A stretch of 64,000 nucleotides of DNA from Alcaligenes pakistanensis (GTDB lineage: Bacteria > Pseudomonadota > Gammaproteobacteria > Burkholderiales > Burkholderiaceae_B), in contig NZ_BMZN01000002.1 of assembly GCF_014652815.1 (NCBI RefSeq), positions 857,793 to 921,792 of the forward strand, given 5' to 3'. The number at the start of each line of letters is the position of its first letter. Position 1 is the first letter of the stretch. A program made the position numbers and the translations under genes. The notes beneath the pieces are model-generated. The model was given only the letters and a program-made list of their open reading frames with translations. It did no database searches and had not been told where the DNA came from. This document shows, in pieces, positions 8,764 to 17,499 of the stretch.

Positions 8764-9906
8764 TTAGCCTGCCAGCGTTTTAAACGGGGTATGGCTGCTT
8801 AGCGTTTCTTGGTAGCGGGCCACATGGCCCGCTTCTTCATGCAGGAACTCTTCAATTGCATGAGCAAAGCGCGGGTCGGCAATCCAGTGTGCGGAGCAGG
8901 TGGGGGTCGGCAACAAGCCACGCGAAAGCTTGTGTTCCCCTTGAGCGCCACCTTCAAAAAAACGCAGTTGCTGCGCAATGCAGAACTGAATCGCTTGGTT
9001 GTAGCAGGTCTCGAAATGCAGGCCAGGCACGTAGTTAGTACAGCCCCAGTAACGTCCATAAAGCGTGTGCCCATCCCGTAGCGAAAGGGCACAGGCTACG
9101 TCTTGCCCATGTTGCCGCGCCAGAATCAGCACCAGAGATTTTGGCAATTGAGCGTGCAGGCGTGCAAAGAAATCCCGATTCAGATAAGGGTGTTGTCCAC
9201 GCTCCTGATAGGTGTTGGCGTAGCACAGGTAAAAATAATCCAGATCCTGTTCGCTAATGTCCTTTCCCTGTTTGTGTTCAAAGGACAGGCCCTGCTCGTA
9301 GACCTTGCGGCTGTCCTGCCGCAATTTTTTGCGTTTTTGTTGGGTCAGGGAAGCTAGAAAGTCCTCGTAGCTGGCGTAGTCCTGGTTCTGCCAATGAAAT
9401 TGCACATCATGGCGAATCATGAAGCCTGCCTGCTCCAGAGCTTGCCTGTCGTCTGCATTCGGGAATAGTACATGCACAGACGATAGCTGATTGTTCCGCG
9501 TCAGTTCAATGAGTTGCTGGGCCAGCAGAACTCGATCTTCTTGGGTGCGAGCCAGAAGACGCGGGCCGCTGACAGGCGTAAAAGGGATAGCAGACAAAAG
9601 CTTGGGGTAATAGTCCAGGCCGTGACGCTGATAGGCCTGGGCCCAGCCTTGGTCAAACACGTACTCCCCCCGAGAATGGTGCTTCAGATACAGCGGTACG
9701 GCGCCACACAGCGTTGGTCCACGATGCATTAATAGATAATGTGGTGACCAGCCTGTGTTCGGGGTGGCACAAGCGGTTTCGTCCAACGATGTCAAAAAAG
9801 CATGGCTGAGCAACAGGTGATGGCCAGATAGCGCGTCCCAGAGTGCAGCGTCCAGCTGATTCAGTTGTGTGCAGAGTGAGAATTGGATCGGTTCAGTGCT
9901 GACCAT
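8764..9906 (-). CDS. FemAB-like GNAT-fold protein (COG3146/PF04339 family)
   Basis: Predicted cytoplasmic acyltransferase of the FemAB-like family, often labelled peptidoglycan biosynthesis or recognition protein; the true substrate is unknown. The 380 residues include the family stretches SHAFLTSLDET near the start, EYVFDQGWAQAY around residue 98, QKRKKLRQDSRKV near residue 190, and FEGGAQGEHKLSRG near residue 315. It is convergent with phaR and divergent from the exported protein at 10046; only four bases separate it from phaR. The family is clear, but the function remains unproven. Confidence 0.82.
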   Translation of the reverse strand: MVSTEPIQFSLCTQLNQLDAALWDALSGHHLLLSHAFLTSLDETACATPNTGWSPHYLLMHRGPTLCGAVPLYLKHHSRGEYVFDQGWAQAYQRHGLDYYPKLLSAIPFTPVSGPRLLARTQEDRVLLAQQLIELTRNNQLSSVHVLFPNADDRQALEQAGFMIRHDVQFHWQNQDYASYEDFLASLTQQKRKKLRQDSRKVYEQGLSFEHKQGKDISEQDLDYFYLCYANTYQERGQHPYLNRDFFARLHAQLPKSLVLILARQHGQDVACALSLRDGHTLYGRYWGCTNYVPGLHFETCYNQAIQFCIAQQLRFFEGGAQGEHKLSRGLLPTPTCSAHWIADPRFAHAIEEFLHEEAGHVARYQETLSSHTPFKTLAG

Positions 9907-10045
9907 GGTAATGGGGACGTCGAAAGCCTATCTTGAAACAGGGGCAGGGCAGAGGCCCTGGCGGCTTTGTATACTAGCCAGCGTTTCATGCAAAGGGAAG
10001 GCTTGTTTGGCATTGTTGCCAGCGCTTGCCCAAGAAGAGGAATTC

Positions 10046-11008
10046 ATGAAGAAAATTGCTTTGGCGCTGGGTGCTGCGATGGTGTTGGCGGGTTCGGCAC
10101 AAGCGGGTCCTGCTTGTGAGTATTTGCGTAATTATGTCGCTTTGCAGTCGCAATCGGGAGCTGAACTGCAGATGCAAGATCAGGATGGGGCTTGTCGAGT
10201 TCAAAACGCACAATGGTCGACAGGTGCTTCGTCGATGCTGTTGGCCTTTGACGAACTGGTTTTGCGTGATGAGGGCTTAGCAGCATTTTCTGATCAGCAA
10301 GAAATCCCTCAGTCTATGGAGCTGACGGTAAGCGGTATTTATGTTCTGACAGGTCTGCTGCCAGGGCAGGATTACGTGATGCGTCTGCAAGCCAAGCCGA
10401 TGGATTTTTCCCTTAAGTACAAGTGGGATTCGGCCTCGGCACAGTTGTATCTGGAGCAGGCCCGGCTGCGTAGCCAGAGCCTGCGTGAACTTCGTATTCA
10501 GGCGCAGTTTGAAATTGAATCAGCAGCAGGGCGTGGATTGGGCGTGGACGAGCTTGAGCAGGCGCAGCTTAAAAGCCTGAGTCTGTACCTGGATAATCAA
10601 AACCTGTTCCAATCTATGGTCATGCCCGCATTGGTCATGAATATGAGTATGTACGAGGACCCGCGCCCCGGTATTGAGAAGGCCTTGCTGGCAGCGCGCA
10701 CTGCGGTGCAGCTTATGCCTGACTCGGTCGCGGATAGAGGCAGTCGCGATGCCTTGCTGGCATTTATTGCTCAACTACCTGCACCTGATGGGCGTTTGGC
10801 GCTGGATATCAAGATGGATCCGCCGTGGTCGGCGGCACTCCTGGAGTCTGGAATGTCTGTGGATCAAGCGCGTAAATTGATGTCTGGCCTGAGCCTGCAA
10901 GCCCGGTACGCGACAGGGCAAGTTCCCTCTACCTATATCTGGCTGCGCGATCAGCTGCGTGATGGCTTGCGTTTGCTCAGCCTTCGTAAGGCAGTCGCAT
11001 CGCATTAG
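10046..11008 (+). CDS. Exported protein of unknown function
   Basis: I do not recognise this gene. The 320-residue product begins with a cleavable signal peptide (Lys-Lys, a hydrophobic core, likely cleavage after AQA at residue 20), so it should be periplasmic or surface-located. It has two early Cys residues (one at residue 23, another about 25 residues later) that could form a disulphide bridge. The rest is Gln/Leu-rich and largely helical. The ATG at 10046 follows AGAGGA; an open phase continues upstream into the opposite FemAB-like gene but has no support. It has no operon partner: the FemAB-like gene is divergent and the next feature is a minus-strand tRNA. Confidence 0.7.
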   Translation: MKKIALALGAAMVLAGSAQAGPACEYLRNYVALQSQSGAELQMQDQDGACRVQNAQWSTGASSMLLAFDELVLRDEGLAAFSDQQEIPQSMELTVSGIYVLTGLLPGQDYVMRLQAKPMDFSLKYKWDSASAQLYLEQARLRSQSLRELRIQAQFEIESAAGRGLGVDELEQAQLKSLSLYLDNQNLFQSMVMPALVMNMSMYEDPRPGIEKALLAARTAVQLMPDSVADRGSRDALLAFIAQLPAPDGRLALDIKMDPPWSAALLESGMSVDQARKLMSGLSLQARYATGQVPSTYIWLRDQLRDGLRLLSLRKAVASH

Positions 11009-11074
11009 CCCGCCCCAGGCGCTGTAGGCCTTTCTGATCTGGTGGTGCTGTTTGGACTTTGGCTATTAATAAGG

Positions 11075-11108
11075 CGGGGCTGTTCAGTATAGACACCGAA
11101 CTGCCCCG
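11075..11108 (+). other. Strong hairpin in the gap after the exported-protein gene
   Basis: CGGGGC-T-GTTC pairs with GAAC-T-GCCCCG around a 12-base loop, giving ten base pairs with one T-T mismatch. No T-run follows it on the plus strand, so it is not a standard terminator. The rest of 11009-11228 shows no gene. Confidence 0.4.
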
Positions 11109-11228
11109 TACTTAGCACGCCTGATACCACGGTTTGGTCGATGCAGTGTGGGGGCGTTCTTCTAGCGTATTAGCGCCCAATGTATCGCGAGCAGCAGGGT
11201 CGATAAGACGAGTAGCTGAAGCAGGACG

Positions 11229-11260
11229 AAAAAAAACCGCCGCATAAGCGACGGTTTTTT
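11229..11260 (-). terminator. Intrinsic terminator after the first initiator tRNA gene
   Basis: The arms AAAAAACCG and CGGTTTTTT, extended by CG/CG around a single mismatch, flank a short loop. It lies just beyond the CCA end of the minus-strand tRNA and has a U-tract in that direction. Confidence 0.85.
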
Positions 11261-11265
11261 AAATT

Positions 11266-11342
<77 letters not shown>

Positions 11343-12119
11343 TCAGAAAAGTAACTATAACACGTTTTTCGATTATGTACATAGTGTGGCGGGTTTATTT
11401 CATTAATATTCGTGTTCTTGTTTTGGTGGGTGGTCTATAGCGGGATAAAACGGTCTTTCAATTTTCTTGCGTCTTGTTGGTCGCAATGGTGTAATAAGGA
11501 CTGTGCTTACAGGTTCAGCCGGACTGGCATTTCTAAAAGCTCAAACGCGCAAGCGGCTCCCTGTATAGCGACCAGCCCTTAATGGCTGGCATCTAGCTGT
11601 GATAGCAGTCGGCTCCCCTACTAGGCGGGATGTCCCGGCAAAAAAGAATTTCTCTGTTTCTGGCTTTGCTTCAGGTTTAGGCAATCGATGGCCCATGCTG
11701 TGGTCTTTTGATGCCTTGATGTTGGCATTTGACAATGTAGACCTGTATTGCCCCGATCAGTTATTGCCCCAAATGTTGCTGTGCTGTTTTCGCGTTCTTG
11801 AATTCCGAGCGCCAATTCAAATCCAGCCCAATAGGGCTTGCGGACATACTCATCATCAGCATGTGTGCTTACACAAATTTTTTAATTGTTTTTAGTGCTG
11901 CCTGTTCTGGCTTGAGCCAAGGCGGTGTTGTCGTGCGCGTTTTGCGCCTGTTGTGTGGTGGGGTGTTTGCGCTGATGACAGCGGTGGTGTTTGCTGTGGT
12001 TTCGGCGGTGGCTGCTTTTATGAGCCTTGTGTGTGCTTTGTTTGCCGCCCTGGTGCTTAAGGCCTGCAAGTTTGCCTGTCGCGCCGCGAGCTTTATTGAA
12101 AACCAAAGCGGCGGGCAAC
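11343..12119. other. Spacer between the two initiator tRNA genes; no confident gene
   Basis: This stretch of nearly 800 bases is AT-rich at its left end. It carries a CCAGCC-CTTAAT-GGCTGG hairpin near 11571. The most gene-like reading is a plus-strand frame from ATG 11860 with a hydrophobic run (LMTAVVFAVVSAVAAFMS), but it has no ribosome site and runs on through the tRNA terminator and into the tRNA, so I do not call it. Minus-strand frames here are Ala/Thr/His-rich with no recognisable domain. Confidence 0.5.
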
Positions 12120-12146
12120 AAAAAAGCCAGCACGCATTGGCTGGCT
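12120..12146 (-). terminator. Intrinsic terminator after the second initiator tRNA gene
   Basis: AGCCAGC pairs with GCTGGCT around an eight-base loop and is followed by a run of U in the minus direction. It is placed about 30 bases after the CCA end of the tRNA. Confidence 0.82.
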
Positions 12147-12176
12147 GTTTTGATTCTGCTAAGCAGTTCCGGGTAC

Positions 12177-12253
<77 letters not shown>

Positions 12254-12266
12254 CCGGAAGAATTAA

Positions 12267-12296
12267 ATAATAGCATGGAATTTTTGATTGATGCAA
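12267..12296 (-). promoter_or_regulatory. Probable sigma-70 promoter of the second initiator tRNA gene
   Basis: On the minus strand, TTGCAT (12296-12291) and TATTAT (12272-12267) are separated by 18 bases. The -10 box lies about 14 bases upstream of the mature tRNA 5' end, a fitting distance for a short processed leader. Confidence 0.6.
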
Positions 12297-12325
12297 GTGT
12301 TGAGAGTTAATGAGGCTTCCCAGCA

Positions 12326-13276
12326 GTGACTGAAAGTGAAATAATCCGAGTCTTGGAGACGGCTTTGCTGTGTGCACAGCAGCCCATGAACAGCGCCGAG
12401 TTGCGCAAGATGTTCGTCTCTCCGCCGCTGAGCGCGGATGATCTGCGCCGCTATCTGGCTATTTTGCAATTGGATTGGAAAGAGCGTGGCCTGGAGTTGG
12501 TTCAGGTTGCGTCGGGCTGGCGTTTTCAAAGCCGCCCGGCCATGCAGGTATTTTTATCCCGCCTCAGTCTGGAGCGCGCGCCCAAGTATTCGCGGGCCGT
12601 GCTGGAAACCTTGGCAATTATTGCTTGGCGGCAGCCCGTTACCCGTGGAGATATTGAGGACATACGTGGTGTCAGCGTATCGACTCAAATTGTGCGCACC
12701 CTGGAAGATAGGGGCTGGATCGAAGTGCTGGGGTACCGCGATGCGCCAGGGCGTCCTGCCTTGTTGGGGACGACGCGTCAGTTTCTGAACGATCTGGGCT
12801 TGCGCTCGCTGGACGAGTTGCCTTCGGTGGAAACCTTGGATTCCCTGGATATGTTGGCCTCCTTGTCCGATGAGCAAACCGTTTTGCTTAAAGAGCAGGG
12901 GCAAGGTACCGAGCAAGCAGACGAGGTAAAGCAAGGCGTTGAGCAAGATGCGCAGTCAGACGCTCAGTTGAATGCTGAGCCACAAATAGAACAAGAAGCA
13001 GAGCAGGGTGCTGCTTTGGTAGTAAGCGTGGAGCCGGAGCAGGCCTCCATTGCAGGGCTTGAGTCAGGGTTTGAGCAAGACGCTGAACCCGAGCTAGAGC
13101 CCGAACAAAGCAGTCAGGATGATTTTCTTGAGGCAGTTCCCGTGGCGGAATTGCAACAAACCGAACAAGCTGAAGTGAATACGACACCGGACCCTTTGGA
13201 TGAGGCCCAGGCTGCGGCTGGCCTCGCAGAAGATCAGGGACCGAAAGAAATAAAAAACTCTGGAGTAAATGATTAA
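12326..13276 (+). CDS. scpB: Segregation and condensation protein B, with a long acidic tail
   Basis: Kleisin-binding winged-helix partner of the SMC-ScpA condensin. The conserved ScpB core covers about residues 1-175, including [24 protein letters not shown] and a second winged helix near [13 protein letters not shown]. The remaining 140 residues are Glu/Gln/Ala-rich and low-complexity, much longer than the tail of typical ScpB proteins of about 190-200 residues. The start is a GTG at 12326. scpA is not adjacent; the gene faces away from the tRNA and runs directly into rluB, three bases on. Confidence 0.9.
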   Translation: MTESEIIRVLETALLCAQQPMNSAELRKMFVSPPLSADDLRRYLAILQLDWKERGLELVQVASGWRFQSRPAMQVFLSRLSLERAPKYSRAVLETLAIIAWRQPVTRGDIEDIRGVSVSTQIVRTLEDRGWIEVLGYRDAPGRPALLGTTRQFLNDLGLRSLDELPSVETLDSLDMLASLSDEQTVLLKEQGQGTEQADEVKQGVEQDAQSDAQLNAEPQIEQEAEQGAALVVSVEPEQASIAGLESGFEQDAEPELEPEQSSQDDFLEAVPVAELQQTEQAEVNTTPDPLDEAQAAAGLAEDQGPKEIKNSGVND

Positions 13277-13278
13277 AA

Positions 13279-15135
13279 ATGACTGATTCGCACGAGACGA
13301 ACACAGCCCCTATGCCGGACGCCTCAGGCGCGGCGGATTCTAAAAACCCACGCGCTAAAGGCCAGGGTCGTAAACTGCGCACCCCGTTTCGACGTCGCCG
13401 TGGCGATGCGGTGCAAGAGTCCGCACCCCGCCAGCAAGGCGAGCAGGCTCAGTCTGCAGCGCCGGGCGAAGCCAAGGCTAGACCTGCGCGCCCTCAAAAC
13501 AATCGCCGCAAGCCCGCGTCTTCTTCTGCTCCTGCTGGTCGTCGTCCGAGCGCGCAAGGTGGTGCTCACAAGCGCTCCGCTCATACTCCTCGCCCCAGTA
13601 ATCCTGCTGATGATGCGCCGATTGTGGTTCTGGAAGGGGATGACGATATTGCGTTCAGCCATCTGGATAAGCAAGGCCGCCTGTCGCAGCGCCTAGGTAA
13701 ATACATGGGCAGCGAGTTGGTGCAGCCTAAATTGCACAAAGTGTTGGCAGAGGCCGGTATTGGCTCGCGCCGCGATATGGAAGAGTTGATCGTAGCGGGC
13801 CGAGTGTCTGTTAATGGTGAGCCTGCTCATATTGGTCAACGCGTTAACGCCGAAGACAAAGTGCGTATCAATGGTCAGTTGGTCAACCGCGCCAACGCCA
13901 AGCGTCCTCCGCGTGTGATTCTGTATCACAAGCCGGCTGGCGAAATTGTGACGCATGATGATCCAGAAGGCCGTGCTACGGTTTTTGGTCGTCTGCCTGT
14001 CCTGAAAGTGGGCAAATGGCTATCCGTTGGCCGTCTGGATTTGAATACCGAAGGTTTGCTGATTTTCACCACCTCGGGTGATATTGCCAATCGCATGATG
14101 CACCCTCGTTATGGTGCTGAGCGTGAATACGCAGTTCGTGTGCTGGGTGAGCTGAGCGAAGAGCAAATGCAGTCTTTGCGTGATGGCGTACAGCTGGAAG
14201 ACGGTATTGCCAAGTTTGGCGCAATCGAGTTTTTGGGTGGCGAAGGCAGCAACCGCTGGTATCGCGTCACTATTCATGAAGGCCGTAACCGCGAAGTGCG
14301 TCGCATGTTCGAGGCCATGGGCGTTACGGTCAGTCGTCTGATTCGTACCCGTTTTGGTGATGTCGGCCTGCCCAAGAGCCTGCGTCGCGGTCGTTGGGAA
14401 GAGCTGGACGGCGATTTGGTCATGGCTTTTATGCTGCGCCTGGGCTTAGTCAAAGAATCGGATGACGAAGGATCGAATCAACGTCGCGAGCGTCAGCCTT
14501 TGTCGCACGACAGCGCTTTGCCGCCCGGTTTTGGTACCTTGGAGCACAATGGCCTGAGCGGTGCTCGCATGGGGCGTGGTGGTCGAGTAGCCAGTGGTCG
14601 TGGACGCTCTTCAAATAATGTGCGGGTTAACGAGTCGGTCAGCGGTGCTTTGTTTATTAGCGGTGGCCTGGCGAATGGTCATCCGGATGGGGGCCGTCGC
14701 GAGCACGGTAACCGTGAGCATGGTGGTCGTGAGCGAAGTGCCCACGGACGTGGTGCGCCGCGTGCTGGTCAGGAAAACCGTGGTCAGCAGCGGGGTCGTT
14801 CTTCGGAGGGGCGTTTTGCGGAAGGCCGCTCTCAGGAAGGCCGGGTACAAGAAGGCCGGGCACAAGAAGGGGCGCGTGTTCATAACGGCCGTCGTCCTGC
14901 GCGAGGCGATCAGGTTCGGGGTGATCAGCCTCGTGGGGCTCAGGGCCGGGGTGTTCAGGAAGGGCGTGGTCCATCCGCGCGCCGAAGCGGTGCCGACCGT
15001 AGTGGTGCTGGACAAGCTCCCAGGGCGCAAGTCAAGAAAACCACCGTGGTGCGCCGCACCAGTCGTCGTGACGATGACTGGCAACCTGCAGGCTCTGCAG
15101 CCCATGAGTCCCACCTGGGGCGTGGGCGCCGTTAA
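13279..15135 (+). CDS. rluB: 23S rRNA pseudouridine(2605) synthase RluB with extended disordered arms
   Basis: Modifies one uridine in the peptidyl-transferase region of 23S rRNA. Of 618 residues, about 150-395 form the S4 plus RsuA/RluB catalytic core. The motif [11 protein letters not shown] holds the expected catalytic Asp254, and the [13 protein letters not shown] motif follows. The first 140 residues are basic and Ala/Pro-rich. The last 220 are Gly/Arg/Glu-rich, with imperfect repeats of the QEGR type around residues 510-540. Both arms look disordered and probably bind RNA. The gene follows scpB closely, as in many proteobacteria. Confidence 0.93.
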   Translation: MTDSHETNTAPMPDASGAADSKNPRAKGQGRKLRTPFRRRRGDAVQESAPRQQGEQAQSAAPGEAKARPARPQNNRRKPASSSAPAGRRPSAQGGAHKRSAHTPRPSNPADDAPIVVLEGDDDIAFSHLDKQGRLSQRLGKYMGSELVQPKLHKVLAEAGIGSRRDMEELIVAGRVSVNGEPAHIGQRVNAEDKVRINGQLVNRANAKRPPRVILYHKPAGEIVTHDDPEGRATVFGRLPVLKVGKWLSVGRLDLNTEGLLIFTTSGDIANRMMHPRYGAEREYAVRVLGELSEEQMQSLRDGVQLEDGIAKFGAIEFLGGEGSNRWYRVTIHEGRNREVRRMFEAMGVTVSRLIRTRFGDVGLPKSLRRGRWEELDGDLVMAFMLRLGLVKESDDEGSNQRRERQPLSHDSALPPGFGTLEHNGLSGARMGRGGRVASGRGRSSNNVRVNESVSGALFISGGLANGHPDGGRREHGNREHGGRERSAHGRGAPRAGQENRGQQRGRSSEGRFAEGRSQEGRVQEGRAQEGARVHNGRRPARGDQVRGDQPRGAQGRGVQEGRGPSARRSGADRSGAGQAPRAQVKKTTVVRRTSRRDDDWQPAGSAAHESHLGRGRR

Positions 15136-15227
15136 AGCCAAGTCGCACGGACTTTAAGTTTGTGGCCTGAACCCTGCGGTTTGGGCCTGTAAAGCCGTGT
15201 GAATGCACGTATTTTCCGGTTTTCTGG

Positions 15228-15315
15228 TAGAATATAGAACTTGGCTCAGAGACGTTGGTGTCCGCTGGGTCTTTTTTGATGCTGCGCGCCAGCGAATACT
15301 GCGGTCTTTTACAAT
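15228..15315 (+). promoter_or_regulatory. Candidate promoter elements for the rimP-nusA-infB operon
   Basis: Two -10-like boxes are visible: TGGTAGAAT at 15225-15233 (an extended -10) and TACAAT at 15310-15315. Neither has a convincing -35 box, so both are tentative. The 324-base gap 15136-15459 between rluB and rimP holds these, a GTTGC-GCCT-GCAAC hairpin and the terminator-like hairpin annotated next; I see no gene in it. Confidence 0.35.
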
Positions 15316-15424
15316 AAAGGCCGCTTGGATCATCCGGTTCGGTTGCGCCTGCAACTACACCGCTTTGAACGTTGGCAATGCGCAAGACCAGGGCACGCTT
15401 GACCCTCAAGTGAGCATGGTGACC

Positions 15425-15452
15425 ATGGGCTGGCGTACAGCCCATTTTTTTT
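15425..15452 (+). terminator. Terminator-like hairpin (possible attenuator) just before rimP
   Basis: ATGGGCTG pairs perfectly with CAGCCCAT around GCGTA, followed by eight T in a row. The U-tract ends where the ribosome site TTGGA begins, and the rimP ATG is seven bases further on. By sequence this is a good intrinsic terminator lying inside the operon leader, not after a gene. A smaller alternative hairpin, CATGG-TGA-CCATG (15415-15427), would use up the 5' arm and could act against it. Confidence 0.75.
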
Positions 15453-15459
15453 GGATTTT

Positions 15460-15951
15460 ATGGCAGACATTCTAGCTTTGGCACAAGAGACCCTGGCGGG
15501 TACCGAGTACGAACTGGTGGACGTGGAGCGTGCGCCGCTAGGCTTGTTACGCATCGTCATCGACCACCCGGAAGGGGTGCGTATCGAACACTGTGAATGG
15601 GTGTCTAAACAATTATCGCGCGTTTTCGAAGTGGAAAACGTGGACTACAGCCGTATGGAAGTGACCTCGCCGGGGGTAGATCGCCCCTTGATGCGCATTG
15701 GCGATTACGTGCGTTTTGCGGGCAATCAGGTGCAGGTGCGCCTGCATGAGGCAGTCGACAATCGGAAAATGTTTGTGGGTACGCTCCACGCTCCTGAAGG
15801 AGTGCTGCCGGCTAGCGTTCCTCTGGATACCGTTTTTAGGCTGGAACTGGACGAAGCATCGGGCAAGCTGACGCAGGTCGAATTCACCTATGACCAGGTG
15901 GATCGTGCCAAATTGGATCCCGTTCTTGATTTCAAGGGTAAGAAGCGATGA
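15460..15951 (+). CDS. rimP: Ribosome maturation factor RimP
   Basis: Assists maturation of the 30S ribosomal subunit. The product is about 163 residues with the RimP N-terminal alpha/beta domain ([20 protein letters not shown]), the [12 protein letters not shown] motif near residue 70, and a C-terminal SH3-like domain. ATG 15460 is chosen over a TTG three codons upstream because TTGGA precedes it at a suitable distance. Its stop overlaps the nusA start (ATGA). The position ahead of nusA-infB is conserved in most bacteria. Confidence 0.95.
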   Translation: MADILALAQETLAGTEYELVDVERAPLGLLRIVIDHPEGVRIEHCEWVSKQLSRVFEVENVDYSRMEVTSPGVDRPLMRIGDYVRFAGNQVQVRLHEAVDNRKMFVGTLHAPEGVLPASVPLDTVFRLELDEASGKLTQVEFTYDQVDRAKLDPVLDFKGKKR

Positions 15952-17432
15952 GTCGCGAAATTCTATTGCTGGTCGATGCGCTGGCGCGTGAAAAATCTGT
16001 AGCGCGTGATGTCGTGTTCACCGCGCTCGAGAGCGCCCTGGCCTCGGCCATGAAAAAGCGCTTCAAAGAAGACGTCGATATCCGTGTGGAAATCGACAGG
16101 GAAACTGGCGACCATGAAGGTTTTCGTCGCTGGCTGGTTGTGCCCGACGAGGCCGGCCTGCAAGAGCCCGATAAGCAGGAAATGTTGTCGGACGCCCAGG
16201 AAATCGATCCCGAGCTGCAAGTGGACGATTACATCGAAGAGCCGCTCGAGCCTATCGAGTTCGGCCGTATCGGTGCCCAGGCGGCCAAACAGGCCATTCT
16301 GCAGAAAATTCGTGATGCCGAGCGCGAGCAAGTCCTGAACGACTTCCTGGAACGTGGGGAAACCATTGTTTCGGGTACGGTCAAACGCATGGACAAGGGC
16401 GACGCCATTATTGAAATGGGCAAGATCGAAGCCCGTTTGCCTCGTTCGGAAATGATCCCCAAGGAAAACATTCGCGTGGGTGACCGCGTGCGTGCCTGGG
16501 TACAGAAAGTGGATTACGCCGCTCGTGGCCAACAGGTCATCTTGTCGCGTACTGCTCCTGACTTTATTAAAGAACTGTTCGAGAACGAAGTACCTGAAAT
16601 CGAACAGGGTCTGCTGGAAATCAAGGCAGCTGCCCGTGATGCGGGTGTGCGCGCCAAGATCGCCGTTATCGCTTACGACAAGCGTATCGATCCTATCGGT
16701 ACTTGCGTGGGTATGCGTGGTTCGCGCGTTACTGCAGTGCGTAACGAGCTGGGCGGCGAACAGGTCGATATCGTGTTGTGGGCGGATGACCCCGCCGAAT
16801 TCGTCATCGGTGCCTTGGCTCCTGCGCACGTTGAGTCCATTTTGGTGGACGAAGACAAGCACGCCATGGACGTGGTGGTAGACGAAGAAAACCTGCCCAA
16901 GGCGATTGGTTCGCGTGGTCAGAACGTGCGTCTGGCATCGGAGTTGACCGGCTGGCAGATCAACATCATGACACCGGAAGAAAGCCGCAACCGTCAGGAC
17001 GAAGAGCGCGAAGAATTGCGCGCTACCTTCATGTCCCGTCTGGATGTGGACGAAGCCGTGGCCGATATTCTGATCGACGAAGGATTTACCGGTCTGGAAG
17101 AAATCGCTTATGTGCCTATGCAGGAATTGCAGGACATCGAAGCCTTTGACGAAGAAACCGTCAACGAGCTGCGTGCCCGCGCCCGTAATGCACTGCTGAG
17201 CGAGGCTATTGCCAAGGAAGAATTGGTACAGACTGCGGTCAAAGAACTGGCTGGAATCGAAGGCATTACGCCTGAGCTGATCGCCGTGTTGGCCGAAAAC
17301 GAGATTACAACGCTGGATGAACTAGCGGAACTGGCAACGGACGAACTGTCCGAGATGACCGGCCTGGCACAAGAAGAAGCCAGCGACCTGATCATGCGTG
17401 CCCGTGCCCACTGGTTTGACGACGAGGCCTAA
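15948..17432 (+). CDS. nusA: Transcription termination/antitermination factor NusA
   Basis: RNA polymerase-associated factor that promotes pausing, hairpin folding and rho/N-type antitermination. The 494 residues hold the N-terminal polymerase-binding domain, an S1 domain ([16 protein letters not shown] region), two KH domains ([11 protein letters not shown] and [13 protein letters not shown]), and two C-terminal acidic repeat domains rich in helix-hairpin-helix pattern, the arrangement of proteobacterial NusA. It overlaps rimP by four bases. Because the leader of its own operon carries a hairpin terminator, NusA may control its own synthesis. Confidence 0.97.
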   Translation: MSREILLLVDALAREKSVARDVVFTALESALASAMKKRFKEDVDIRVEIDRETGDHEGFRRWLVVPDEAGLQEPDKQEMLSDAQEIDPELQVDDYIEEPLEPIEFGRIGAQAAKQAILQKIRDAEREQVLNDFLERGETIVSGTVKRMDKGDAIIEMGKIEARLPRSEMIPKENIRVGDRVRAWVQKVDYAARGQQVILSRTAPDFIKELFENEVPEIEQGLLEIKAAARDAGVRAKIAVIAYDKRIDPIGTCVGMRGSRVTAVRNELGGEQVDIVLWADDPAEFVIGALAPAHVESILVDEDKHAMDVVVDEENLPKAIGSRGQNVRLASELTGWQINIMTPEESRNRQDEEREELRATFMSRLDVDEAVADILIDEGFTGLEEIAYVPMQELQDIEAFDEETVNELRARARNALLSEAIAKEELVQTAVKELAGIEGITPELIAVLAENEITTLDELAELATDELSEMTGLAQEEASDLIMRARAHWFDDEA

Positions 17433-17499
17433 TATGTCTAGCTAGGTCCAGCGCGTTGTATTCATTAAGAATAGTTGTAGTAAAGCAAGAGAGAGTCGA

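Noticed and set aside
14810-14880. Tandem repeats that could be mistaken for a CRISPR array
   Set aside because: Repeats are short, in frame within rluB and have no unique spacers of regular length.
14593-15157. Open frames overlapping the RluB tail in other phases
   Set aside because: They arise from the repetitive Gly/Arg codons and show only low-complexity Val/Arg or Thr-rich translations.
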